29,399 nt of DNA from DASPJR01 sp035628505 (GTDB lineage: Bacteria; Planctomycetota; SZUA-567; H5-PLA8): positions 1 to 29,399 of the forward strand of contig DASPJR010000034.1 in NCBI GenBank assembly GCA_035628505.1, given 5' to 3'. Below the pieces are notes generated by a model, which saw nothing but the letters and a program-made list of their open reading frames with translations, was not told the origin of the DNA and made no database searches. Position numbers and translations under genes: made by a program. Positions 9,159-16,106 of the stretch are shown here, piece after piece; positions within the stretch are counted from its first letter, which is position 1; each line of letters begins with the position of its first letter.

Positions 9159-9193
9159 TGATGCATGATGCATGATACGTGATGCGTGATACG
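9159..9193 (+). repeat. Five tandem heptamers (TGATRCR)
   Basis: Five adjacent 7-bp units read TGATGCA, TGATGCA, TGATACG, TGATGCG and TGATACG, starting 3 nt after the stop codon of the heme protein gene. The same family occurs inverted at 9537-9560 and as an inverted pair at 13216-13274. Confidence 0.8.
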
Positions 9194-9536
9194 TAGAGGC
9201 TGAGCTGCGTGTGTGAGTGGGTGGCCCGGCCCAAGCGCAGCGAGGGCCGGGTGCCGCAGGCACAAGAAGCTACAGCTGACGCGTTGCCCGTGTGTGGATG
9301 TGCGAATTGTGGACCGTAGGGCTGCAGTCGTTCTGAAGTGCGGCAGTTGATCGACTTCAGCGTCCACTCTGAGGCTTCTTGTCGCTGCGCGACCCAGCCC
9401 GTTGGGCTGGGCCACCCCCGGATGGCGGGGTCATCCACTGGCTGGCTGTGCTTCCACTGGTGACACCAATCTCCTTTGCGCCTCCGTGCCTCTGCGGGTG
9501 AAAAGCGGTAGGACATTTCGCCGCTTCAAAGTTCAG

Positions 9537-9560
9537 GCATCATGCATTATGCATTAGCTC
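9537..9560 (-). repeat. Inverted heptamer array abutting a start codon
   Basis: On the minus strand this reads as TRATGCA units (TAATGCA, TAATGCA, TGATGC), the reverse orientation of the array at 9159. It touches the ATG of the ABC ATPase at 9561 and replaces any normal Shine-Dalgarno sequence there. Confidence 0.7.
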
Positions 9561-10595
9561 ATGCTTGATGCCGCACCGATTGTAAAAATCGACCGTCTCT
9601 CCAAACGTTATGGCAGTTTTAACGCCGTCGCCGAGCTGGACCTGCAGGTGCCGCGCGGGGAACTCTTCGCGCTGCTGGGCCCCAATGGCGCTGGCAAAAC
9701 CACGACGATAAAAATGCTGATGGGCATCCTGCAGCCGACCTCCGGCTGCGCGCTTATCGATGGCCTCGATTGCTTCCGCGACCGGGTTGAGGTCAAGCGC
9801 CGCGTGGGCTATCTGCCGGATGAGCCGATTTTTTATGACTACCTGCGCGGCCGCGAAATCCTGCGCTTCGTAGGCGAGATGCACGGGTTGACGGACGAAC
9901 AGATCAACGCGGTGAGCCACCCGCTGCTGGAACGCCTCGAGCTCAGCGATGCCACTGAGGAATACGCGGTCAACTATTCAAAGGGAATGAAGAAAAAACT
10001 CGCGCTGATCTGCGCGCTGATGCATGACCCGATGGTGCTGATACTCGACGAGCCCACCAACGGCCTGGATCCGTACGCCACGCGTACGCTGCATGAACTC
10101 GTGCGCGAGAAGATTGCTGAAGGAAAAACGATTTTTTTCAGCACGCATCTGCTCGACCAGGCTGAGCGGCTCTGTCACCGCGTTGGCATCGTCTTTAAAG
10201 GAAAGCTCGCAGCGGCTGGAACCATGTCCGAGCTGCGCGCCCGCGTTTCGCAGAACTCGTCTCTGGAAGAGATCTTCTTCAGCGTGACCAGCTCGGGCGC
10301 GCAGGTTCAGCCGCTGCCGCCAGGCGTCGCAGGCACGGGCGAGGCGAGCGCGCCGGCGACGGTTGTCGTTCCGGCGGCCGTTGAATCTTCCGTCATCGCC
10401 TCACCGGAAGCGCCTGCTGCCATCGCAGTCGCGCCGGTAAGCTCCGAAGCTCCAATTGCAGCGTCAGCGCCGGCAGATTCCGTTCCCACCGCGGCTGCCG
10501 CTCCCGGGCCCGTTCGCAAAATCAGCGAGCCGCTGCCGCCACTGCTCAACGATGAGCCATTGCCGCGTCCGCCGCGCCGGGATTCTGACGCATGA
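9561..10595 (+). CDS. ABC transporter ATP-binding protein with long Ala/Pro-rich tail
   Basis: The ATPase of a NatA-like export-type ABC transporter; it drives the permease encoded next. Landmarks: Walker A GPNGAGKTT (40-48), signature YSKGMKKK (139-146, a diverged LSGGQ as in NatA/CcmA-like ATPases), Walker B with LILDEPT (160-166) and the switch His in STH (194-196). The ATPase ends near residue 245. The last ~95 residues (250-344) are almost only Ala, Pro, Val, Ser and Glu, a probable disordered tail ending in basic PRPPRRDSDA; normal relatives stop around 240-310 aa. Its last codons overlap the next gene by 4 nt (ATGA), indicating translational coupling. No Shine-Dalgarno is visible; an inverted repeat abuts the start. 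Confidence 0.92.
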   Translation: MLDAAPIVKIDRLSKRYGSFNAVAELDLQVPRGELFALLGPNGAGKTTTIKMLMGILQPTSGCALIDGLDCFRDRVEVKRRVGYLPDEPIFYDYLRGREILRFVGEMHGLTDEQINAVSHPLLERLELSDATEEYAVNYSKGMKKKLALICALMHDPMVLILDEPTNGLDPYATRTLHELVREKIAEGKTIFFSTHLLDQAERLCHRVGIVFKGKLAAAGTMSELRARVSQNSSLEEIFFSVTSSGAQVQPLPPGVAGTGEASAPATVVVPAAVESSVIASPEAPAAIAVAPVSSEAPIAASAPADSVPTAAAAPGPVRKISEPLPPLLNDEPLPRPPRRDSDA

Positions 10596-13213
10596 ACCCC
10601 ACGCCGCCGGGCCTGCTGCGGGCCGTGATTGTTCTCGCACGTTTCGGCATTCGGCGCCGCGTGAATCAATTTCGCGGAAACCTTGGAGCTGCGTTTGGCG
10701 GCCGGAAAAAAAATTCCTCTGGCGAGCCGCTGCGCACCGGTACAGCGCGCAAAGGCAAAGCCGGCGGGGTGCTGATGGGATTCGTCGGCATTATTTTTCT
10801 CTTCAACGGAATGCATATCTGTTCGCAGTTCATCCGTCGCGTTTCTGAACGGATAGACTTTCAGGAAAACATGGTCGTCGGTCAATACGCGTACGACAAA
10901 CTTGTCGAAGCCGCGCAAATGCTGCAAATGGCCGACCGCCTTCCGCAGCGTTCGAAGGAAGCCGTAAGCAGTCGCAAGGAATGGTTGGACTACCTGCGGC
11001 ACACGTTCGAAACGGACGCGGCCATGCGCGGACTGACCAAGGCCGAGCAGCAGGAACGCGCCGAAATCATGATGAAGGTGTTCAAGGAAAAAGGTGTCGA
11101 TGGTTTCCGTCTCAAGGAGGTCAGACCGGTCATCTTTTTTCCCAGCGAACAGGCGTGGACGCTGCCTGAAAACCACGAGGCGATGCTGCGTGTGGCCGCA
11201 GGCATCTGGCTGCTGCTGTCGTTTGCGCTGCTGTTCATGATTGCCGGAAACATGAGCCAGGATCTGGGCAAAGTAGAATGGGGCATGGAATGGCTATTCA
11301 CGTTTCCGGTGCCGGCCAAGGTGATTTTTCTCTCGCGCGTATTTGAATACGCGCTGGTCAATGCCGCCGTCTGGTTCTGCGCGCTGCCGTATGCATTCGT
11401 GCTTTTCTGGTGCTGTGGTTACGGTGCGAATGCATTTTTTCTTGCGCCGCTGGCCGCGCTTTACCTGGCTCTGCTGCTGGCCAGCGTCCATGTGCTGGCT
11501 GAAGTGTGGCTGCGCAAGACCTTCGCGCCGAATGTGCTGAAAAACCTGCAGGCCGGTTTCACACTGGGCGGAAGCGTTCTGTTCCTCGTCGTCATTTATG
11601 TGGTTAGTGCGCCCACAGCCGTGGCGCCGGTGCTCCAGATGGCCGAGCGCCTCCCGCTGAACGCGCACTGGAATCCCGTCTCTCTGCCGGTGCTGCTTTG
11701 CGATTCCGCGCGAGCGCCCTGGGCCGCGGCCGGAATGCTTGCGGCCGTGATCGTGCTGCCGCTTGCGGCGGTGCGCTTCTGTCAGTACCTCGTGCGTGAA
11801 GGACTCACCGGTACAAGCGGGACGTACACCGGAACCCGCGAGAAAGCACGCGCGGCGGCGCAGGCGCCCACGCGTCTGCGCGGAATTGTGGGCAAAGAAC
11901 TGCGCCTGCTTTTCCGCGACCGCAATTTCCTGGTGCAGACGCTGGTCGTTCCGGTGCTCGGCATTGGTTTTCAGTTTCTCATGAGCCCCGAATTGCTGGC
12001 CGGAGCTGCCGGCGACCTGCGGCACGCTTCGACCATGGCATTCGGTCTCGGCACGTACGTTTTAATGTTCAGCGCGTTTCAGGTGCTTACGGTTGAAGGC
12101 CAGGGCCTGTGGATGCTCTATACGTTCCCGCAGGATCTCAGCTCCATACTGCAGCGCAAAACCATGCTCTGGTGCGGCTTTGCCATGGCCTACACGCTGG
12201 CGGTGATCGGCGGTTGCATCGCTTACAATCCCGCACTGCAATGGGGAGCGATTTCGCCGGCGGTCACGGCGCTCGTCGGCGTCGTCATCTATTCGTACAT
12301 CGCCTCCGGCATCGGTGTGCTCGGTACAGACCCGCTCGAGCCTGAACTGCAGCGTAAGATCCGGCCGGAGATGATGTATCTCTACATGCTGCTGGCGGCC
12401 ATGTTCGCCTACGCGATCTACACGCCGTCGCTCTGGGGCAAGCTGGCGCAGCTGATTCTCTCCTCGCTGCTCGCTTATGCGCTCTGGCAGAAGGTCCGCG
12501 ACCGCGCGCCGTTCATGCTCGATCCCGAACAGGAGCCGCCGCCGGAAATTTCGCTCGCGGACGGCATGATTGCGGTGCTCGCCTTCTTTGTGCTGCAGGG
12601 CCTGATTTATCTTGTTATGATTCAGACCGGCCTACCTGCTGGCGCGCAGATGGTGATCGCCTTCGCGGGCGCGGGGCTGCTCGTGGCGTTGCTGTCGCTC
12701 TACGTCTTCTGGCGCCACAAAGTTCCGAATTTTCTGGCCAGTGTCGGACTGCGTGCACATCCCGGACAGAAAGCATCGTACGCGGGCGCAGTGCTCTGGG
12801 GTGTGGCGGCGGGTCTTCTCGCGGCCGCTTTCGCCAGCTTTTACCTATGGTGCTGCAGCTGGTTCGAGCCGCTCCGGGTGCTGCGGGATGAGACAATTGA
12901 GCAGGCCAAGCTGATGAAAACGGATGAGACGCTCTTCTGGTGGATCGCGGGACTGGCCGTCATCGCCGCGCCGCTCTTTGAAGAGTTCATTTTCCGCGGC
13001 CTGGTTTACCGTGGATTGCGGCGCTCGGTGGCGCCGTACGTTGCGGTGCTTGCCAGCGCCGGAGTTTTTGCGATCGTTCATCCGCCACTGTCGGTGATTC
13101 CTGTCTTTGTGCTGGGAACGGTCGCGGGGATCAGTTTCGAACGGACGCGCCTGCTGCTGGCGCCGATCGTTGCGCACATGGTTTACAACGGGATTGTCGT
13201 CGCCCTGCAGTGA
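10592..13213 (+). CDS. ABC permease fused to a CPBP intramembrane protease
   Basis: An 873-aa membrane fusion. The N-terminal ~600 residues form an ABC-2/NatB-like permease: a first membrane helix near 58-80, a large charged extracytoplasmic domain (about 82-195), then several membrane helices. The C-terminal ~200 residues are a CPBP (CAAX/Abi-type) glutamic intramembrane protease with all three motifs: EEFIFR (797-802), FAIVH (826-830, FxxxH) and HMVYN (862-866, HxxxN). The active site therefore looks complete. Such permease-CPBP fusions are known as a family, but the substrate and the reason for coupling proteolysis to export are not. It partners the ATPase at 9561-10595 through a 4-nt overlap. 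Confidence 0.92.
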   Translation: MNPTPPGLLRAVIVLARFGIRRRVNQFRGNLGAAFGGRKKNSSGEPLRTGTARKGKAGGVLMGFVGIIFLFNGMHICSQFIRRVSERIDFQENMVVGQYAYDKLVEAAQMLQMADRLPQRSKEAVSSRKEWLDYLRHTFETDAAMRGLTKAEQQERAEIMMKVFKEKGVDGFRLKEVRPVIFFPSEQAWTLPENHEAMLRVAAGIWLLLSFALLFMIAGNMSQDLGKVEWGMEWLFTFPVPAKVIFLSRVFEYALVNAAVWFCALPYAFVLFWCCGYGANAFFLAPLAALYLALLLASVHVLAEVWLRKTFAPNVLKNLQAGFTLGGSVLFLVVIYVVSAPTAVAPVLQMAERLPLNAHWNPVSLPVLLCDSARAPWAAAGMLAAVIVLPLAAVRFCQYLVREGLTGTSGTYTGTREKARAAAQAPTRLRGIVGKELRLLFRDRNFLVQTLVVPVLGIGFQFLMSPELLAGAAGDLRHASTMAFGLGTYVLMFSAFQVLTVEGQGLWMLYTFPQDLSSILQRKTMLWCGFAMAYTLAVIGGCIAYNPALQWGAISPAVTALVGVVIYSYIASGIGVLGTDPLEPELQRKIRPEMMYLYMLLAAMFAYAIYTPSLWGKLAQLILSSLLAYALWQKVRDRAPFMLDPEQEPPPEISLADGMIAVLAFFVLQGLIYLVMIQTGLPAGAQMVIAFAGAGLLVALLSLYVFWRHKVPNFLASVGLRAHPGQKASYAGAVLWGVAAGLLAAAFASFYLWCCSWFEPLRVLRDETIEQAKLMKTDETLFWWIAGLAVIAAPLFEEFIFRGLVYRGLRRSVAPYVAVLASAGVFAIVHPPLSVIPVFVLGTVAGISFERTRLLLAPIVAHMVYNGIVVALQ

Positions 13214-13215
13214 GT

Positions 13216-13274
13216 TGATGCATAATGCATGACATCGCAAAACTCAGTTTATGCGTTATGAATGATGCATTAAG
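13216..13274. repeat. Compact inverted pair of heptamer arrays
   Basis: The left half starts TGATGCA, TAATGCA, TGAC at 13216. The right half (about 13250-13274) read on the minus strand gives TAATGCA, TCATTCA, TAACGCA. A spacer of roughly 15 nt separates them. It fills most of the 94-bp gap between the two ABC cassettes, where it could form a hairpin that attenuates read-through. Confidence 0.65.
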
Positions 13275-13307
13275 TTGTGCGGTACACAGAAGGATCGCGG
13301 GCAAACG

Positions 13308-14225
13308 ATGGCCGGAAAAGTTGTCGTCAAAGAGTTGACCAAATCGTATGGCGCGGTGCAGGCCGTGCGCGGCGTCAGCTTTGAAATTAATGACGGCGAG
13401 ATCTTTGGTCTGCTCGGACCCAACGGCGCAGGCAAGACATCGACGCTGGAATGCGTCATCGGCCTGCGCGAACCCGACGGTGGCAGCATTGAAATCTGCG
13501 GCCTCGACGCAATCCGCAACGCGAAGGAAGTCAAACAGCGCCTGGGCGCCGTGTTGCAGGCCACATACCTTCAGGACAAGATCACGCCAGTCGAAGCGCT
13601 GCGCCTCTTCGGCAGCTTCTACCGGCGCACGGCGAAAATCGACGATCTGCTCGAGCGTTTTCAGCTGCGCGAAAAGGCTCACGCTTACTTTGAGACGCTT
13701 TCGGGCGGCCAGCGACAGCGCCTGGCCATCGCGCTCGCGGTTCTCAATGAGCCCGAATTTCTTCTGCTCGATGAACCGACGGCGGGGCTCGATCCGCAGT
13801 CGCGCCGCGAACTGCACAGCGTCATCCGTCAGATGCGCAGCGAAGGGCGCACGGTTCTGCTCACGACGCATTACATCGAAGAAGCCGAGCAACTCTGCGA
13901 CCGTATCGCCATTATCGATCATGGAAAAGTGATCGCGTGCGGCACACCGCGCGACCTGATCTCAAAGGCGCAGGCGCTGCCGCGCATCGTCCTGCACGCC
14001 GCCCGTCCGCTCGATGGCGCACGCCTGAAGAGTCTTGCCTGCGTGCAGAGCGTCGAGAACAACAATGGAAGCTGCGTGATCAGCACGGCAAAAGTGAGCG
14101 ACAGCGTGATTGATCTCGTGAAGTACCTCGAAACCGAGCGCAACGAGCTGCTGGATCTCCACATTCAGAAGCCGTCGCTTGAAGATGTGTTCATCGAACT
14201 TACGGGCCGGAAACTGCGAGACTGA
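13308..14225 (+). CDS. ABC transporter ATP-binding protein (DrrA/NodI type)
   Basis: A 305-aa ATPase of an ABC-2 exporter, working with the permease encoded 11 nt downstream. Walker A GPNGAGKT (37-44), signature LSGGQRQR (131-138), Walker B LLLDEPT (152-158) and switch His in TTH are canonical. About 90 residues follow the ATPase core, ending ...PSLEDVFIELTGRKLRD, the typical C-terminal accessory region of daunorubicin-resistance-like ATPases. The ATG at 13308 was chosen because the homologous protein begins MAGKVVVKELTKSYG; an in-frame TTG at 13275 would add 11 unrelated residues, partly in the repeat. AGAAGGA lies 14 nt upstream, a rather long spacing. The substrate is unknown. Confidence 0.93.
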   Translation: MAGKVVVKELTKSYGAVQAVRGVSFEINDGEIFGLLGPNGAGKTSTLECVIGLREPDGGSIEICGLDAIRNAKEVKQRLGAVLQATYLQDKITPVEALRLFGSFYRRTAKIDDLLERFQLREKAHAYFETLSGGQRQRLAIALAVLNEPEFLLLDEPTAGLDPQSRRELHSVIRQMRSEGRTVLLTTHYIEEAEQLCDRIAIIDHGKVIACGTPRDLISKAQALPRIVLHAARPLDGARLKSLACVQSVENNNGSCVISTAKVSDSVIDLVKYLETERNELLDLHIQKPSLEDVFIELTGRKLRD

Positions 14226-14236
14226 TTAGCGAACTC

Positions 14237-15094
14237 ATGAATGGCTTTCTGACTCATTTTCTGACCACGCTGAAGCTGAACCTGCGCAACAAGCAGGCGA
14301 TGATTTTTGGCTACCTCGTTCCCGTTTTTTTCCTGATCGCATTCGGCAGCCTCTACAAGACGCGTCCGGCGCTGGTGCGGGAGATCGGACAGATTCTCAC
14401 TATAAGCGTGCTCGGTGGCGCCTGCTTCGGCATGCCGGTCGCGCTGGTGAGCGAACGTGAGCGCGGCGTGTGGCGGCGCTACCGGCTGATGCCCATTTCG
14501 CCGCTGTGGCTGCTGGCCAGTACGATGCTCGCGCGCTATGTGATTGTGCTGACTTCCGCGCTGCTGCAGATCGGTTTGGCAATGTGGTGGTACAAGATGC
14601 CCGCGCCCGAAAACCCATTTATGCTGTGGGTCGCATTCTCCTGCACCGCCTTCGCCTTCCTCGGACTGGGCCTGATCATCGCCGCGGTTTCGAATACGAC
14701 TGGCGCAGTGCAGGCCATGGGCCAGGTTGTCTTTCTGCCGATGATTATTATTGGCGGCGTTGGCGTGGCGATGCGCCTGCTGCCCGTGTGGGCGCAGTAT
14801 GTTGCGACGTTTCTGCCTGGGCGCTACGCGGTTGAGGCCATGAACGCGGGCGTGATGGTGCTGAAAGAAGACAAGGACGGCCTGCAGATGCAGCGCTGGT
14901 ATTTTCATCTCGGTGCGCTGCTGGTGATGGGCATCGCCACAAGCCTGATTGGCGCGAAACTATTCCGGTGGGAAAGCGCGCAGCGTCTGCCGCGTTCGAC
15001 GTACTTTTACGTGTTCGCCGGATTGTTGCTGTGGGCCTGCGTCGGTGGCGCGGCGCTGCACTGGAATATGGCTCGAATCTTTGTCGTGAAGTAA
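14237..15094 (+). CDS. ABC-2 type permease
   Basis: A 285-aa integral membrane protein with about six hydrophobic segments (starting near MIFGYLVPVFFLIAF, then AALVSERERG-like cytoplasmic loop, LGLGLIIAAVS and a C-terminal helix AGLLLWACVGGAAL). The loop VALVSERERGVWRRYRLMPIS is the hallmark coupling segment of ABC-2 (DrrB/NodJ-like) permeases, where E-R-E-x-G-x-x-R-R contacts the ATPase. It is the membrane half of the exporter whose ATPase ends 11 nt upstream. Lipid, polysaccharide or drug export are all possible. Confidence 0.92.
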   Translation: MNGFLTHFLTTLKLNLRNKQAMIFGYLVPVFFLIAFGSLYKTRPALVREIGQILTISVLGGACFGMPVALVSERERGVWRRYRLMPISPLWLLASTMLARYVIVLTSALLQIGLAMWWYKMPAPENPFMLWVAFSCTAFAFLGLGLIIAAVSNTTGAVQAMGQVVFLPMIIIGGVGVAMRLLPVWAQYVATFLPGRYAVEAMNAGVMVLKEDKDGLQMQRWYFHLGALLVMGIATSLIGAKLFRWESAQRLPRSTYFYVFAGLLLWACVGGAALHWNMARIFVVK

Positions 15095-15112
15095 GCCGGG
15101 GAAGACAAATTT

Positions 15113-15958
15113 ATGCCCGCCGCTGAGAAGCGTTCGAAGAAGATAATTGCAGTTGCGCCCGCAAAGCGCAAAGGCGCGCGGCGCATGTCCGAGATTCCCG
15201 CAAGCGTGCTCGCAGACCTGAATGCCGGCCGCACCGAAACCATTACGCTGGTCGAGTGGCTCGCGATCGACATCCGCCAGCTGATGAAGGCGATTCTTCC
15301 TGAAGTAGGGCTCGACGAGCGCGCGCGGGAGATCCTGGCGCGCACGGAAACGCTCGCGAACGAGAGCATCACGCGCCGCTGCAAAGGGGCCGGCGCGATG
15401 CTGCAGGTGATCATTCACGATCATCCGCGCCGCGACGAAATCTTCGAAGCGCTTGCCGCGAACCGCGCCGACATGGTCCGAAGCTGGGCGAATTACGCGC
15501 TTTCGGCAGACACGACCGTGCCGCTGAAAAAACGGGTTTTGCTCACGCGCCGCTTCGCCGCCGATTCGCACATGGCCGTGCGCGAATGCGCGTGGGACGG
15601 CCTGCGTCCGTACATCGCCGCGGATCTGAAAGCGGGGCTGGCGCTCCTGGAACCTTGGACGCGCGACCGTGATCCGAACATTCGACGCTGCGCGATTGAA
15701 TGCACGCGCCCGCGCGGCGTGTGGTGCCAGCATATTGAAGCGCTCAAAGACCAGCCCGAGCTGGCGCTGCCGCTGCTGGAGAATGTGCGCGCCGACGCGA
15801 GCAATTATGTGCAGCGCTCGGTGGCCAACTGGCTCAACGACGCGAGCAAGCATCAGCCGAAGTGGGTGCAGAGCGTGTGCAAGCGCTGGCTGAAAGAGAG
15901 TGATTGCAAAGAGACACGCTGGATCGTCAACCGCGCGCTGCGGACGATTCGGAAGTAA
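15113..15958 (+). CDS. DNA alkylation repair protein (AlkC/AlkD-like HEAT fold)
   Basis: A 281-aa protein made of short helical repeats in the DNA-alkylation-repair family. Recognisable blocks are RRCAIECTRPRGVW (~190-205) and NVRADASNYVQRSVANWLND (~225-245), which match the conserved 'IRR..SEGxRPR' and 'D.S.YVrRSVANNLND' pattern of AlkC/AlkD-like glycosylases. These remove N3- or N7-alkylated purines without base flipping. The first ~24 residues are strongly basic (KRSKK, AKRKGARR) and may add DNA contact; an alternative start is Met25 at 15185. It lies 18 nt after the ABC-2 permease, so it is probably co-transcribed. Whether the catalytic Asp/Arg/Trp set is intact needs an alignment. Confidence 0.82.
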   Translation: MPAAEKRSKKIIAVAPAKRKGARRMSEIPASVLADLNAGRTETITLVEWLAIDIRQLMKAILPEVGLDERAREILARTETLANESITRRCKGAGAMLQVIIHDHPRRDEIFEALAANRADMVRSWANYALSADTTVPLKKRVLLTRRFAADSHMAVRECAWDGLRPYIAADLKAGLALLEPWTRDRDPNIRRCAIECTRPRGVWCQHIEALKDQPELALPLLENVRADASNYVQRSVANWLNDASKHQPKWVQSVCKRWLKESDCKETRWIVNRALRTIRK

Positions 15959-15968
15959 GAAAAAGGGG

Positions 15969-15986
15969 CACTGGCTGCGGCCAGTG
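15969..15986. terminator. Hairpin just after the alkylation-repair gene
   Basis: CACTGGC (15969-15975) and GCCAGTG (15980-15986) form a perfect 7-bp stem with a TGCG tetraloop, 10 nt after the stop codon at 15958. There is no T-run, so termination strength is doubtful; a much better hairpin follows at 16025. Confidence 0.45.
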
Positions 15987-16024
15987 GCACGTACTTCAGT
16001 GCAAGCTGGTTTGAGTGGTCAATA

Positions 16025-16059
16025 AAATGGGGCAGACGTTTGAGTCGTCTGCCCCATTT
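16025..16059. terminator. Bidirectional terminator between convergent genes
   Basis: A perfect 14-bp stem (AAATGGGGCAGACG at 16025-16038, its complement at 16046-16059) with a 7-nt loop. The ends are A-rich on the left and T-rich on the right, giving a short T-run on either strand. It lies in the 148-bp gap between convergent genes ending at 15958 and 16107, exactly where a two-way terminator is expected. Confidence 0.8.
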
Positions 16060-16070
16060 CAGTTGCCGTT

Positions 16071-16103
16071 CTCTGCGCCTCCGCGTCTCCGCGGTGAATA
16101 GCG
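16071..16103. repeat. CTCYGCGN octamer array
   Basis: Three adjacent 8-bp units (CTCTGCGC, CTCCGCGT, CTCCGCGG) followed by TGAATAGCG. A diverged copy is at 9474-9507, and a shorter inverted match (AACGCGGAGGCGCAGAG) is at 18331-18347. It ends 4 bases before the stop codon of the DUF1080 gene. Confidence 0.7.
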
Positions 16104-16106
16104 TTG

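Larger units (their letters stand above)
9157..9560. repeat. Gene-free repeat segment with inverted borders
   Basis: This 404-bp stretch has no convincing gene; the reading frames across it are repeat translations. It is bounded by inverted heptamer arrays (9159-9193 and 9537-9560). Inside is an imperfect inverted pair, 9219-9270 and 9374-9417, each end starting or finishing GGGTGGCCC and carrying ACAAGAAGC. Each copy contains its own perfect 8-bp hairpin: CCCGGCCC/GGGCCGGG at 9225-9251 and CCCAGCCC/GGGCTGGG at 9393-9411. Near the right end, 9474-9507 is a CTYYGYGN octamer array also seen at 16071. The nested symmetry suggests a non-autonomous mobile or REP/MITE-like element. No transposase is present. 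Confidence 0.7.

Noticed and set aside
9159..9193. CRISPR array
   Set aside because: Units are 7 bp and directly adjacent with no spacers.
9101..9415. 104-aa minus-strand frame over the repeat segment
   Set aside because: Made of repeat translations (MAQPNGLGRA...) with no support.
8404..9516. 370-aa minus-strand frame running through the repeat segment
   Set aside because: About a third is a translation of intergenic repeats and the rest is antisense to the cytochrome gene.
10307..11176. 289-aa minus-strand frame opposite the ATPase tail and permease start
   Set aside because: Low-complexity Ala/Gly sequence mirroring the Ala/Pro tail; no recognisable domain.
13275..13307. Upstream TTG start of the second ABC ATPase
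   Set aside because: It adds 11 residues unlike the family and overlaps the repeat; ATG at 13308 fits the family start better.
14960..15853. 297-aa minus-strand frame opposite the alkylation-repair gene
   Set aside because: Antisense to a protein with conserved HEAT-repeat motifs; Arg/Ala-rich shadow.
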